Origin: Clostridium sp. AT4
GTDB lineage: Bacteria; Bacillota; Clostridia; Lachnospirales; Lachnospiraceae
Reading direction: 5' to 3'
Assembly: GCF_001517625.2 (NCBI RefSeq)
Contig: NZ_LN999828.1
Span: 884,303-948,302 of the forward strand
Length of the DNA: 64,000 nt
In this document: positions 8,742 through 17,443 of the stretch, piece after piece
How positions within the stretch are numbered: position 1 is the first letter of the stretch
How the letters are laid out: the number at the start of each line of letters is the position of its first letter
The notes under the pieces: generated by a model
What the model saw: only the letters and a program-made list of their open reading frames with translations
Told to the model about the DNA's origin: nothing
Databases searched by the model: none
Program-made: the position numbers and the translations under genes

Positions 8742-10103
8742 TTAAGGTGCTGCGCGGTCCATGGATGGATTTAAAAAAACAGAAGCCTCAAAAATGCCGT
8801 TTCCATGGCTGAAATTGAGAAAGCCGTGATACCGCTCTGTGAGGTAGCGCACCGAAGAGGTGCCAATGCCGATCCCGTCCCGCTTGGAGGAGATAAACTG
8901 GCCGTCCTGTTCTTTTATTTCATGGGAATAGGAGTTGCGGATGGACAGGGTGATCATGGACTGGCCTACAGAGTTTATAGTGACTGAGATAGCCGGTATT
9001 CCTCCCTCCTGTCTCAGACAGGCCTCCAGGGCATTGGAGAGCAGGTTTCCCAAGATGGTGCAAAAGTCCATGTCCGGCATAGGGAGAGCAGCAGGAAGGC
9101 ACACATTGGCAGTTACATTGACCGAGTGTTCTCTGGCTGTCTGGAGATAATAATTTAACAGTGCATTGACCGGAGCGTTGGAGCAGTAGGTATATGTATC
9201 GCAGCTTTCCTGGCTGCCCAGGTAGCTTTCCAGATAATCGGATGCAGCCGTGTACTCCTTCTGTCCCAACAGCCCTTTTAGGATCGCCAGATGGTGGCGG
9301 AAATCATGCCGTGCCTTTAACAGCTGCTCTAAGTTGATCTGAAGATTGGCCGTTTGGGAGGTCAGAGCATCGGACACTACCTTCATGGTTCGGTATTCCT
9401 CCTTCAGAGCAAAGCTCTGAGTGATGAGAAAGAGGATCTGCAGGGTAGTGATGTGCACGGTATATACACAGATCAGCCAGAAAAGGGTAATGAGGAGAAC
9501 ATTGTAGTTATAATCATCAGGGCGAAGCTCCGGCATATAGATAAGCCCCATATCCATATAGTACATGAGAAAGAAAAAGGCGGGGATCAAAAGCATTCTT
9601 CTCCATACCGGAAGAAAACGGGTATAATAAACAGCCTGTCTCAGCCGTGTTCCAATGACGGCTGTGATGATGAGGACTGCGGCGGGAATCAGAAGCAGTT
9701 CCAGAGAACGGACACAGGCGGTATGCGGGATAGAGGGATTGTGAGAGGTGATTAAAACGGTGAGAAAGCGGGACAGCAGGGAAGCGGAGTCGGAAACATT
9801 TTTAAAGAGGAAGAGCGTATAGGCAGCTGCCTGTATTTTTACCTTTGTAAGAAGGAGGCATAAAGACAGTGAAAATGCCATAAGAAGCAGAGACCAGATC
9901 AGGCCGTGTCTGGAAAAGCCGGGAAGCAGGCGCAGGAAAAAAAGAAACAGCCCACAGATGATAAACAGATATCCGAAAAGGATACCTGCGATTCTGTGGG
10001 CATCATAACGCCATTCTAAACGAAAGATCCATAAAAATGGAAGGATCACTGAGAGAGGATCCAACACCAGCAGTGCGGAAAGCTGAAGATTTAAAAGGTT
10101 CAT
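8742..10103 (-). CDS. AgrC-like membrane sensor histidine kinase (GHKL)
   Basis: A 453-residue sensor kinase of the AgrC/VirS-like class. About six hydrophobic segments fill residues 1-230. The phosphoacceptor region is DFRHHLA (His270/271), and the GHKL ATPase domain carries the N-box (GNLLSNALEAC), a G-box (GIGIGTSSVRYL) and a final HGNG motif. Its ATG overlaps the stop of the response-regulator gene by 4 bp, so the regulator is made first and the pair is co-translated. No AgrB protease or peptide precursor gene lies next to it in this window, so the signal is unknown; it could be a peptide made elsewhere. Confidence 0.88.
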   Translation of the reverse strand: MNLLNLQLSALLVLDPLSVILPFLWIFRLEWRYDAHRIAGILFGYLFIICGLFLFFLRLLPGFSRHGLIWSLLLMAFSLSLCLLLTKVKIQAAAYTLFLFKNVSDSASLLSRFLTVLITSHNPSIPHTACVRSLELLLIPAAVLIITAVIGTRLRQAVYYTRFLPVWRRMLLIPAFFFLMYYMDMGLIYMPELRPDDYNYNVLLITLFWLICVYTVHITTLQILFLITQSFALKEEYRTMKVVSDALTSQTANLQINLEQLLKARHDFRHHLAILKGLLGQKEYTAASDYLESYLGSQESCDTYTYCSNAPVNALLNYYLQTAREHSVNVTANVCLPAALPMPDMDFCTILGNLLSNALEACLRQEGGIPAISVTINSVGQSMITLSIRNSYSHEIKEQDGQFISSKRDGIGIGTSSVRYLTERYHGFLNFSHGNGIFEASVFLNPSMDRAAP

Positions 10104-10840
10104 TCAATACCTCCATTTATCTTCCGGAATTGATAATCCGCATATTGCTGATGAATCTGGAGCCTGAGGCTTCTGGTAATAGGCAGATGTTCACCGGACG
10201 TAAGGACAAAAGAGGTTTTTTCCAGACGAACCACCTTGTCCAGGTTAATGATACAGTTGCGATAGCAGCTGATAAACTGTGGGTAACACAGCAAAAGTTT
10301 CGAAAAGTCCTCAAACCGCATATAGGTCTTTACGATCCGGTCAGCCAGATGGATCTGTATGTAGTGATTAAAGTAATCGGTGTATAAAATTGTATCAATG
10401 GGAATTTTTACCATGACCCGGCTTTCCTTTACCTCAATATAATGGGAAGAGCGCTTCGTCTTCATGGAAAGGTAATAATCCATGGTCTGAGAAAAATCCG
10501 CTGTGGAAATGGGCTTTACCAGATAGTCCAGTGCCTTTAAAGAATAGCTTTTTAATGCAAAGTCCGGGCTTACTGTGGTAAAGATAATGGTACAACCGGT
10601 ATCTTCACGGCGGATGTGTTCTGCCAGACGGATGCCGGATGCTGTGTCGGAATCTTTGTCCAGAAAGATATCAATGAAGATTAAATCAAAAACGCCGGAT
10701 TTCCATGATCTGAGAAAATCCGCCGCACGAGTGAAAGTCGATACCTGTAAGGCCAGAGAACAGGCAGAGCAGTAAGCGCCAAGGAGCTGCGATAAATGAC
10801 AGCTATCCTGAGCGCAGTCATCAACGATTGCAATATTCAA
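10100..10840 (-). CDS. LytTR-family response regulator
   Basis: A 246-residue response regulator. The receiver domain (residues 1-125) has the acidic pair at Asp7/Asp8, the phosphorylation site Asp57 (FIDIF) and the conserved lysine in LVKPIS. A LytTR DNA-binding domain follows (about residues 135-240). The start codon is TTG at 10840, chosen because the receiver beta strand begins immediately after it and AAGGGG lies upstream. It is the first gene of a leftward pair with the AgrC-like kinase. LytTR regulators usually control exported products, quorum sensing or bacteriocins; targets are not visible here. Confidence 0.9.
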   Translation of the reverse strand: MNIAIVDDCAQDSCHLSQLLGAYCSACSLALQVSTFTRAADFLRSWKSGVFDLIFIDIFLDKDSDTASGIRLAEHIRREDTGCTIIFTTVSPDFALKSYSLKALDYLVKPISTADFSQTMDYYLSMKTKRSSHYIEVKESRVMVKIPIDTILYTDYFNHYIQIHLADRIVKTYMRFEDFSKLLLCYPQFISCYRNCIINLDKVVRLEKTSFVLTSGEHLPITRSLRLQIHQQYADYQFRKINGGIE

Positions 10841-10940
10841 AGTAACCCCTTCTTCCGGCTGCTATGGCCGGCCGCTTTCTGAATTGCGGTGAAAAAAATT
10901 TTCGCTTTTCATTATGAAACGATATATTTTCTTCACTTTC

Positions 10941-10969
10941 AGTATAATATACAAAAGTTCAAAAAGCAA
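10941..10969 (-). promoter_or_regulatory. Candidate promoter of the two-component pair
   Basis: On the minus strand TTGCTT (10964-10969) and TATACT (10941-10946) are 17 bp apart, leaving a leader of about 95 nt before the TTG start. Confidence 0.45.
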
Positions 10970-11063
10970 GAAAAATCGGAATATATTGTAAAAATATGGA
11001 TAGACTTTTCCTTAATGAATCCCTTTTGTCTATAGATAAAGGGAAGGAAAGGAGTTTGGCAGC

Positions 11064-11282
11064 ATGGAGAAAAGCACGCATAAAAAAAACTTTGACCCGG
11101 AGCATATGAGCCCGCAGGAGCAGCTGAAATTTGAAATTGCACAGGAGCTGGGACTGGATGCGAAGGTGTTGGAACAAGGCTGGCGGAGCCTGACATCCAA
11201 GGAAAGCGGACGCATCGGAGGAATGATGACAAAGCGCAGACGCCAGATGAAGGAAGCTGCAGGCAAGGAAAAGGATAGTTGA
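11064..11282 (+). CDS. Divergent alpha/beta-type small acid-soluble spore protein
   Basis: A 72-residue protein related to the alpha/beta-type SASPs that coat spore DNA. It has the germination-protease recognition region LKFEIAQELG (residues 21-30; expected cleavage after Glu24) and the second SASP helix motif SKESGRIGGMMTKR (residues 45-58). It differs from major SASPs in the Trp-Arg-rich linker and the basic, glutamate-rich tail. AAAGGAG precedes the ATG. It is expressed from its own unit. A clear sigma-G promoter is not evident; GGAATA at 10978 is a possible -35 with only a weak -10. The promoter for the cobalamin operon begins in its last codons. Confidence 0.8.
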   Translation: MEKSTHKKNFDPEHMSPQEQLKFEIAQELGLDAKVLEQGWRSLTSKESGRIGGMMTKRRRQMKEAAGKEKDS

Positions 11283-11307
11283 AAGAAGGGGCTTCATCCG
11301 CTATACT
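11279..11307 (+). promoter_or_regulatory. Sigma-A promoter of the cobalamin operon
   Basis: TTGAAA (11279-11284) overlaps the SASP stop codon and is followed after 17 bp by TATACT (11302-11307). An inverted repeat, TCATCC (11294-11299) and GGATGA (11310-11315), straddles the -10 box and could be an operator. The leader to cbiG is about 47 nt, too short for a cobalamin riboswitch. Confidence 0.65.
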
Positions 11308-11360
11308 TAGGATGAGATCTAGGCGAAGGCGGCGGCCGGAGAAAGGACAGGAGATAGAGG

Positions 11361-12437
11361 ATGAAGCTTGCAGTTATCTGTTTTACAAAGAAGGGCGCTT
11401 TGATCGGTAGGCGCCTGTATACATATTTTAAAGCACAGGGAGTGAACTGTGAGGCCTGTGTGCCGGAGCGGTTTTTAGAGCAGGACTGGAAGGCAGATGG
11501 GATGAAGAGCCGGGGAAAGGAAAACCTGACCCAGTGGAGCGGCCGGCAGTTTTCGGAGAAAAATGCTATGATCTTTATAGGCGCTGCGGGGATTGCCGTA
11601 CGGGCGGCGGCTCCGTGGATCCGGGACAAGTTTGCGGATCCTCCGGTAATTGTGATCGATGAAACGGCCCGATTTGTGATCCCTCTGTTATCCGGTCATG
11701 TGGGAGGAGCCAATGAGCTGGCCTGTGAGCTGGCAGCATTTCTTGGCGCAGTGCCGGTGATCACTACGGCTACGGACCGAAACGGACTCTTTGCAGTGGA
11801 TCTCTTTGCGGCAGGAAACGGGCTGGTTTTGACGGACCGGAAGATGGCAAGAGAAATTTCTGCCCGGATCCTGGAGGGGAAAACCGTTGGGTTTATAAGC
11901 GATTTCCCCACAGATGGAGTACCGGAGGGCTGTGCGCCTTACTGGCAGGAGTATACCATCTGGATTACCATAAAAGACCGGCTGCCAAAGGAAATGCCTC
12001 AGGGGATCAAGGTGCTGCGTCTGGTACCGCGGGCAGTGACGTTAGGCGTTGGCTGCCGAAAGGGGATTCCTTTTCCGGTTCTGAAAGAACGGGTAGATGC
12101 ATGCCTGAAGGAGGCGAAAATTGCACCTGAGGCGGTAAAGAGGCTGGCTTCCGTTGACCGGAAAAAGGAGGAGCCGGCGATTTTACAGCTGGCAAAGGAG
12201 CGGGGACTGGAGCTTTGCTTTTATACCGCAGAGGAACTGGCTCTGGTGCAGGGAGATTTTAAAGAATCAGAATTTGTGAGAGAGACGGTAGGGATCGGAA
12301 ATGTATGCGAACGGGCGGCCTGCGCTGGTGGCGGAAGGCTGATTTTGAAAAAAAGGACGGGAGAGGGAACGGCCGTGGCAGCCGCGTGTAAGGCTTTAGA
12401 TGTGATTTTGTGTGAAAAGGGATTTGGAGAACGGTAG
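11361..12437 (+). CDS. cbiG: Cobalt-precorrin-5A hydrolase
   Basis: CbiG opens the delta-lactone of cobalt-precorrin-5A and releases acetaldehyde in the anaerobic corrin pathway, so its presence marks the oxygen-independent route. The 358-residue protein has the CbiG N-terminal and central regions (IFIGAAGIAVRAAAPWI, LSGHVGGANELA, ITTATD) and the C-terminal CbiG domain (LGVGCRKGIP near residue 231; SVDRKKEEPAI). It opens the cobalamin operon. An ATG after GGAGATAGAGG is used as the start. Confidence 0.93.
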   Translation: MKLAVICFTKKGALIGRRLYTYFKAQGVNCEACVPERFLEQDWKADGMKSRGKENLTQWSGRQFSEKNAMIFIGAAGIAVRAAAPWIRDKFADPPVIVIDETARFVIPLLSGHVGGANELACELAAFLGAVPVITTATDRNGLFAVDLFAAGNGLVLTDRKMAREISARILEGKTVGFISDFPTDGVPEGCAPYWQEYTIWITIKDRLPKEMPQGIKVLRLVPRAVTLGVGCRKGIPFPVLKERVDACLKEAKIAPEAVKRLASVDRKKEEPAILQLAKERGLELCFYTAEELALVQGDFKESEFVRETVGIGNVCERAACAGGGRLILKKRTGEGTAVAAACKALDVILCEKGFGER

Positions 12438-12452
12438 TGCTAGGCCGTATTT

Positions 12453-12486
12453 TTTCATTGTGCAATGAAATGCCATATGGTATACT
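12453..12486 (+). promoter_or_regulatory. Second cobalamin-operon promoter with perfect palindrome
   Basis: TTGTGC (12458-12463) and TATACT (12481-12486) are 17 bp apart, upstream of cbiD. A perfect palindrome, TTTCATTGTGCAATGAAA (12453-12470), covers the -35 box. It is not followed by a T-tract, so it looks like an operator and not a terminator. Its half-site shares TTCAT with the repeat at the cbiG promoter. Confidence 0.5.
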
Positions 12487-12516
12487 TTTTGGCAGAATGA
12501 AAAAAACGGGTGAACG

Positions 12517-13701
12517 ATGGAACAGATTTTTACATACAGAAACCAGAAAAAATTAAGGTGGGGCTATACCACAGGGACCTGTGCGGCGGCGGCTTCTCTA
12601 GCCGCTGTTCTCATGCTGCTCGGGAGGAAGGAAACGGAACTGGTAAGCCTTACAACGCCAAAAGGGGTCCGTCTGGAGCTGGAGATTGAGGATATTCAGA
12701 TGGGGGAAAACTGGGTTTCCTGTGCGGTGCGCAAGGATGGAGGGGATGATCCGGATGTGACGAACGGAATGCTTGTGTACTCCCGTGCAGAATATGGAAC
12801 AGGAAGCGCAGAGGGAGAGCCGGAGAATGGATATGTGTTTGAGCGGGAAGGCGTTCGGATTGAGCTTATGGCAGGAGAAGGCGTAGGCGTTGTTACAAAG
12901 CCGGGACTTAACTGTCCGGTGGGAAAGCCTGCCATCAATCCGGTTCCCAGATCCATGATTTTTCATCAGGCAGAAAGAGCCTGCCGGGAATCCGGTTTTC
13001 AGGGGTGTATTAAGCTTTCTGTCTCGGTTCCGGGCGGAAAAGAGCAGGCAGAGAAAACCTTTAATCCCAGACTGGGGATTTTGGGAGGTATTTCCATTTT
13101 GGGCACCAGCGGGATGGTAGAACCCATGAGTGAGAGGGCCCTCCTTGAAACCATAGGGCTGGAGCTGCGGCAGAAACGGCTGGCAGGCTGTGAACGCCTG
13201 ATTCTTACGCCGGGCAATTACGGGACTGCATTTTTAAGAGATCACCTGGGGATTGAGCTGGATCAGGCGGTCAAGTGCAGCAATTTTATCGGAGATACCC
13301 TGGATCTGGCGGTTCAGGAAAAGCTGCGCCAGGTTCTTTTGGTGGGACATGGAGGAAAACTCATTAAGCTTGCAGCCGGGGTGATGAATACCCATTCCTC
13401 CGCGGCAGACGGACGTATGGAAGTGCTTGGAGCCTGGGGGGGAGCATTGGGCGCGTCTTCCGAGCGGATCTGCCGGATCCTGGAGGCAGTGACGGTGGAA
13501 CAGGCCCTTTTTGTTTTGGACGAAACGCCGGGACTTTTGGAAGCGGTGATGTCCAGGGTGATGGAACGAGTGGAATTTCATCTGAAAAAGAGAGCCGGAG
13601 AACGCCTTCAGGCAGAGTGCATCATATTTACCAACGAACGGGGAATACTGGGAATGACATCGGGGGCAGAGGCGCTTTTAAAGGAATTTGAGACAGAATA
13701 A
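12517..13701 (+). CDS. cbiD: Cobalt-precorrin-5B C1-methyltransferase
   Basis: CbiD methylates C1 of cobalt-precorrin-5B using S-adenosylmethionine, a step specific to the anaerobic pathway. The 394-residue protein starts with the conserved WGYTTGTCAAAA segment (residues 15-26), and contains GVGVVTKPGL, PAINPVPR, the TPGNYG motif and the GHGGKLIKLAAG motif near residue 280. It lies 79 bp after cbiG, with its own candidate promoter in between, and 22 bp before cbiF-cbiH. Confidence 0.95.
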   Translation: MEQIFTYRNQKKLRWGYTTGTCAAAASLAAVLMLLGRKETELVSLTTPKGVRLELEIEDIQMGENWVSCAVRKDGGDDPDVTNGMLVYSRAEYGTGSAEGEPENGYVFEREGVRIELMAGEGVGVVTKPGLNCPVGKPAINPVPRSMIFHQAERACRESGFQGCIKLSVSVPGGKEQAEKTFNPRLGILGGISILGTSGMVEPMSERALLETIGLELRQKRLAGCERLILTPGNYGTAFLRDHLGIELDQAVKCSNFIGDTLDLAVQEKLRQVLLVGHGGKLIKLAAGVMNTHSSAADGRMEVLGAWGGALGASSERICRILEAVTVEQALFVLDETPGLLEAVMSRVMERVEFHLKKRAGERLQAECIIFTNERGILGMTSGAEALLKEFETE

Positions 13702-13723
13702 TATTTGAATGAAAGGATGCAGT

Positions 13724-15304
13724 ATGGTACATATTGTTGGAGCAGGCCCAGGGGCCACAGACCTGATCACCGTGAGAGGAGCCAGACTTTTAAAGGAAGC
13801 GGATGTGATCATTTATGCAGGTTCCCTTGTAAATAAGGAACTGCTGGAGCTGGCAAAAGAAGGAGCTGAAGTTTACGACAGCGCCCGCATGACCTTAGAA
13901 GAGGTGATGGCGGTGATAAAAAGGGCCTGGAAGGAAAAAAAGGAGATCCTGCGCCTTCATACAGGGGATCCCTGCATCTATGGGGCGATCAGAGAGCAGA
14001 TGGACGCCATGGATAAGGAGAAAATCCCCTATGAAATCTGCCCCGGCGTTAGTTCCTTCTGCGGAGCAGCATCCTCTTTGGGGATGGAATATACGCTTCC
14101 GGGGATTTCCCAGAGCGTGATCATCACCCGGATGGCGGGAAGAACGCCGGTGCCGGATCGGGAAAGCATTGCTTCCTTTGCGGCCCACCAGACATCTATG
14201 GTTCTGTTTTTAAGCGCAGGGATGCTAAGGGAACTGTCTGCAGAGCTGATAAAGGGAGGATATCCGGCAGATACGCCTGCTGCCATTGTGTATAAGGCTA
14301 CCTGGCCGGAGGAAAAGATCGTGCGCTGTGAGGTGAAGAATCTGGCAGAGGCGGCAGAAGCTGAAGGTATTACAAAGACAGCGCTGATCATCGTAGGAGA
14401 GGCAGTCGGACAGAAGGACTATGAGCGGTCTAAGCTGTATGATCCGTGCTTTGAAACAGAGTACCGGAAGGCGCAGAACCCGGAGATGGGAGAGGCCTGC
14501 GGGAAGGCGGAAGATGAAAAAACAGGGGATTTAAGGCAAAAGGAAGGCAGAACAGGCCGCTTATATGTGGTGGGGATCGGCCCCGGCTCTGCAAAAGGGA
14601 TGACAGGAGAGGCCAGGCAGGCTCTGGAGCGATGCCAGGTGATTGCCGGATATACTGTATATGCAGACCTGGTGCGGGATGAATTTCCCCAAAAGGAGTA
14701 TCTGACCACTCCCATGACAAGAGAAGAGGAGCGCTGCCGCATGGCAATCGCCTGCTGCCTTGAGGGAAAGGATACAGCGATGATCTGCAGCGGAGACGGC
14801 GGTGTATACGGCATGGCAGGTCTTTTGCTTGAGCTGGCAGAGGAAACGCCTCAGGTGGAAATCTGTGTAGTGCCGGGAGTGACGGCTGCCTGCTCCGGTG
14901 CAGCTGCCCTGGGAGCGCCTCTGATGCATGACTTTGCCGTCATCAGCTTAAGCGACCGGCTGACCCCTATTGAAACCATCTGGGAGCGGGTTGAGAAGGC
15001 AGCCGCCGCAGATTTTGTGATCTGCCTTTATAATCCCCGCAGCAAGGGGCGGCCGGATTATCTGCGCCAGGCCTGTGAGCGGATTTTAAAATACCGTTCT
15101 CCTCAGACGATCTGCGGCCTGGCAAAGCGCATCGGACGGGAAGGAGAAGAAACGGAGATCCTGACCTTAAAAGAGCTTATGGAGGCAGAGGCGGATATGT
15201 TTACCACCGTTTATATCGGCAATTCTTCCACAAAACAGATCGGCGGACACATGGTAACGCCCAGAGGCTATGAACGAAAATATTTCTCTGGAAAGGACGC
15301 ATGA
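13724..15304 (+). CDS. cbiF-cbiH: CbiF-CbiH fusion: precorrin-4 C11- and precorrin-3B C17-methyltransferase
   Basis: A two-domain protein of 526 residues. Residues 1-235 are CbiF/CobM (cobalt-precorrin-4 C11-methyltransferase) with VHIVGAGPGA, the RLHTGDPCIYG substrate loop and CPGVSSF. A charged, poorly conserved linker of about 45 residues leads to CbiH/CobJ (C17-methyltransferase, ring contraction) with YVVGIGPGS, CSGDGGVYGMA and VVPGVTAA. Both domains keep their SAM-binding GxGxG loops. The start is set at 13724 because AAAGGA lies at a normal distance; the ATG at 13709 has no ribosome site. The fusion joins two steps that are consecutive or nearly so in the pathway. Confidence 0.92.
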   Translation: MVHIVGAGPGATDLITVRGARLLKEADVIIYAGSLVNKELLELAKEGAEVYDSARMTLEEVMAVIKRAWKEKKEILRLHTGDPCIYGAIREQMDAMDKEKIPYEICPGVSSFCGAASSLGMEYTLPGISQSVIITRMAGRTPVPDRESIASFAAHQTSMVLFLSAGMLRELSAELIKGGYPADTPAAIVYKATWPEEKIVRCEVKNLAEAAEAEGITKTALIIVGEAVGQKDYERSKLYDPCFETEYRKAQNPEMGEACGKAEDEKTGDLRQKEGRTGRLYVVGIGPGSAKGMTGEARQALERCQVIAGYTVYADLVRDEFPQKEYLTTPMTREEERCRMAIACCLEGKDTAMICSGDGGVYGMAGLLLELAEETPQVEICVVPGVTAACSGAAALGAPLMHDFAVISLSDRLTPIETIWERVEKAAAADFVICLYNPRSKGRPDYLRQACERILKYRSPQTICGLAKRIGREGEETEILTLKELMEAEADMFTTVYIGNSSTKQIGGHMVTPRGYERKYFSGKDA

Positions 15305-15308
15305 GGAG

Positions 15309-16130
15309 ATGGGTAAAAACAGGAAACTGATCCTCTTTGCAGGAACTACTGAGGGAAGGATTCTGGCAGGAAAACTGGCAGAAGAAGGAATTTCGGGAGT
15401 CGTGTGCGCTGCGACGGAATATGGAAAAGAGCTTCTTAAGGAAGAAATGGAACGGGTGTGTTCATTAAGGAACAGGGATGGAACAGGGGTAAAAGACAGC
15501 CTGAAAATCAGGGCCGGCCGGCTGGATGAGGAAGAAATGGAAGCGCTGATCAGGAGAGAGAATGCTTCCCTTGTCATTGATGCCACTCATCCGTATGCAG
15601 ATCAGGCCACAGCGAATATCCGCAAAGCCTGCAGTCATGTTCCGAATGTGAAGCTTCTCCGGTGTCTCAGAGAAGAAGGGGAATCGGAAGCTGCCGCCCC
15701 TGTTCGTGAGATGGCTTCGGTTAAAGAGGCAGTCTCCTGGCTGTCCGGGCAGGAGGGAAATATCCTTCTTACCACAGGAAGCAAGGATCTGGAGGCTTTT
15801 TCACAGATCCCGGATTTCAGGAAAAGGGTCTATGTCCGCGTCCTGCCTTTGGAGGATTCCATCCGCGGCTGCAGGATGCAGGGGTATGAGGGCCGCCATA
15901 TTATCGCCATGCAGGGTCCGTTTTCTGCGGAAATGAACCGGGCCCATCTGAGAGAATATAACTGCCGTTTTCTGGTTACAAAGGATGGAGGAAAGACGGG
16001 CGGCTTTGAAGAAAAATTAAAAGGCGCCCAGGAAGCGGGAGCAGAGGTTTTGGTGATCCGGCGCCCTTTCGATCAGGGGATAAGCCTGGAAGCGGTTATA
16101 AGAGAAGTAAAGGAGTGGAAAAACTCATGA
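15309..16130 (+). CDS. cbiJ: Cobalt-precorrin-6A reductase
   Basis: CbiJ/CobK reduces cobalt-precorrin-6A with a nicotinamide cofactor. The protein has the N-terminal LFAGTTEGRILAGKLAEEG nucleotide-binding segment, the DATHPYADQAT motif, LLTTGSKDLEAF and MQGPFSAEMN. The start is uncertain: ATG 15309 gives the usual short N-terminus but has GAGGAG directly adjoining it, whereas ATG 15270 would overlap cbiH by 35 bp and has only a weak AGAGG. The stop overlaps the ATG of the next gene. Identity is secure, the first 13 residues are not. Confidence 0.9.
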   Translation: MGKNRKLILFAGTTEGRILAGKLAEEGISGVVCAATEYGKELLKEEMERVCSLRNRDGTGVKDSLKIRAGRLDEEEMEALIRRENASLVIDATHPYADQATANIRKACSHVPNVKLLRCLREEGESEAAAPVREMASVKEAVSWLSGQEGNILLTTGSKDLEAFSQIPDFRKRVYVRVLPLEDSIRGCRMQGYEGRHIIAMQGPFSAEMNRAHLREYNCRFLVTKDGGKTGGFEEKLKGAQEAGAEVLVIRRPFDQGISLEAVIREVKEWKNS

Positions 16131-17443
16131 GAGAGGATGAAACATACAGACAGGAACGTCCTGTGGTCTATCTGATCGGCATTGGAATGGGCGGTGAGGA
16201 TCAGCTTACCGGGCAGGCCATTGACCGCCTGGAGGGAGCAGAGGCTGTCATGGGAGCAGGCAGGATGTTAGGTTCCGTAGAGCCGTATATACAGGGGAAG
16301 CCGGTGCTTACAGCCTATAAGCCCAGCGAGATGGTTCAGTGGCTTGGTTCCTTTTCATGGACGGAGGCCGCTCTGGTGCTTTCCGGCGACACGGGCTTTT
16401 ACAGCGGGGCAGAGGCTGCTTCCAAGGCCTTTATACGGGAAGGCTGGGATGTGGAATATATTCCGGGAATTTCCAGTCTTTCCTATTTCTGCGCCAGAAT
16501 CGGCCGAAGCTGGCAGGATGTATATCCGGTAAGCAGCCATGGACGGGAGTGCGATATTCCGGCCTGGGTGAGAAACCATAAAACCTGCTTTGTCCTCCTG
16601 GGAGGAGAAGGGGGGCTTTCAGAGCTTTGCCGCAGCCTTGTGAGCAGCGGTCTGGGTCATGTGGATCTTTGGGCAGGAGAAAAACTCTCATATAGAGAGG
16701 AACGGATCCTCTGGAAACGGAAACCGGCAGAAATCCTCATGGAGGAAGAAGTACATCCCTTTGGCAGCCTGGCCTGTGCGATCGTGGAAAATCCTCATGC
16801 AGTGGAAGCACGGATCTATCCTGAACTTCATCCCAGGGATTCTGATTTTATCCGGGGCAAGACGCCCATGACAAAGGAAAGCGTACGGCGTCTGTCATTA
16901 GAAACGCTTCGTATTGGCGCAGATGCGGTCTGTTTTGATATCGGTGCTGGAACGGGTTCTGTTTCTGTAGAAATGGGACTGGCCATCCGGAGGCAGTGCG
17001 GAGAAGGCCGGGTATATGCTATTGAGCGGGAGCCGGGTGCACTGGAGCTGATTGACGCTAACAGGAGAAAATTTCACGGTGACTGGTCCGGGTTTCATAT
17101 CGTAGCCGGGGAAGCTCCTGAGGCCCTTCAGGGATTGGAGACGCCTACCCATGCGTTTATCGGCGGGAGCGGGGGACGCATGAAGGAGATGATAGAGGTG
17201 CTTTTGCAGATGAATCCAAAGGTGCGGATCGTGGCAAACGCAATTTCTCTGGAAACGGTGACGGAAATTTTGGAATGTATGAAAAAGTATGGCTTTAAAG
17301 AAGGAGAGATTCTTCAGATTCAGGCATCTGCAGTGGAGCAGGTGGGAAGCTACCATATGCCAAAGGCTCAGAATCCTGTGTATATTGCGGTGATGCAGCA
17401 TCCGGCAGAGGATGGGGAGGAGCTTCAGTGGCAGGATTTATGA
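16127..17443 (+). CDS. cbiET: CbiE-CbiT fusion (CobL-like C5,15-methyltransferase/decarboxylase)
   Basis: Bifunctional precorrin methyltransferase, 438 residues. The N-terminal CbiE domain (about residues 10-215) has LIGIGMGGEDQLT, a GDTGFYSGA loop and IPGISSLSYF. The C-terminal CbiT domain (about 235-438) has the SAM motif FDIGAGTGSVSVE and the GGSGGRMKEMI motif. CbiE methylates C5, and CbiT methylates C15 and decarboxylates the ring C acetate. The start at 16127 overlaps the cbiJ stop as ATGA; a GTG at 16115 lies inside the AGGAG and is less likely. The 3' end overlaps cbiA by 16 bp. Confidence 0.93.
   Translation: MREDETYRQERPVVYLIGIGMGGEDQLTGQAIDRLEGAEAVMGAGRMLGSVEPYIQGKPVLTAYKPSEMVQWLGSFSWTEAALVLSGDTGFYSGAEAASKAFIREGWDVEYIPGISSLSYFCARIGRSWQDVYPVSSHGRECDIPAWVRNHKTCFVLLGGEGGLSELCRSLVSSGLGHVDLWAGEKLSYREERILWKRKPAEILMEEEVHPFGSLACAIVENPHAVEARIYPELHPRDSDFIRGKTPMTKESVRRLSLETLRIGADAVCFDIGAGTGSVSVEMGLAIRRQCGEGRVYAIEREPGALELIDANRRKFHGDWSGFHIVAGEAPEALQGLETPTHAFIGGSGGRMKEMIEVLLQMNPKVRIVANAISLETVTEILECMKKYGFKEGEILQIQASAVEQVGSYHMPKAQNPVYIAVMQHPAEDGEELQWQDL

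Noticed and set aside
2171-10949. Shared 13-mer TTTCAGTATAATA at 2171-2183 and 10937-10949 as a regulon motif
   Set aside because: It is mostly a -10 box in AT-rich sequence; two occurrences in 64 kb are not enough to claim a common regulator.
10841-11063. Autoinducing-peptide gene next to the AgrC/AgrA-like pair
   Set aside because: No small ORF with a ribosome site and a cysteine-containing peptide was found on either strand; AgrB is also absent.
11225-11704. Long antisense-type ORFs such as those opposite ABC, lon and cobalamin genes
   Set aside because: They lie wholly opposite or out of frame with strongly supported genes, and their translations show no domain logic; they reflect the GC-rich third positions of the real genes.
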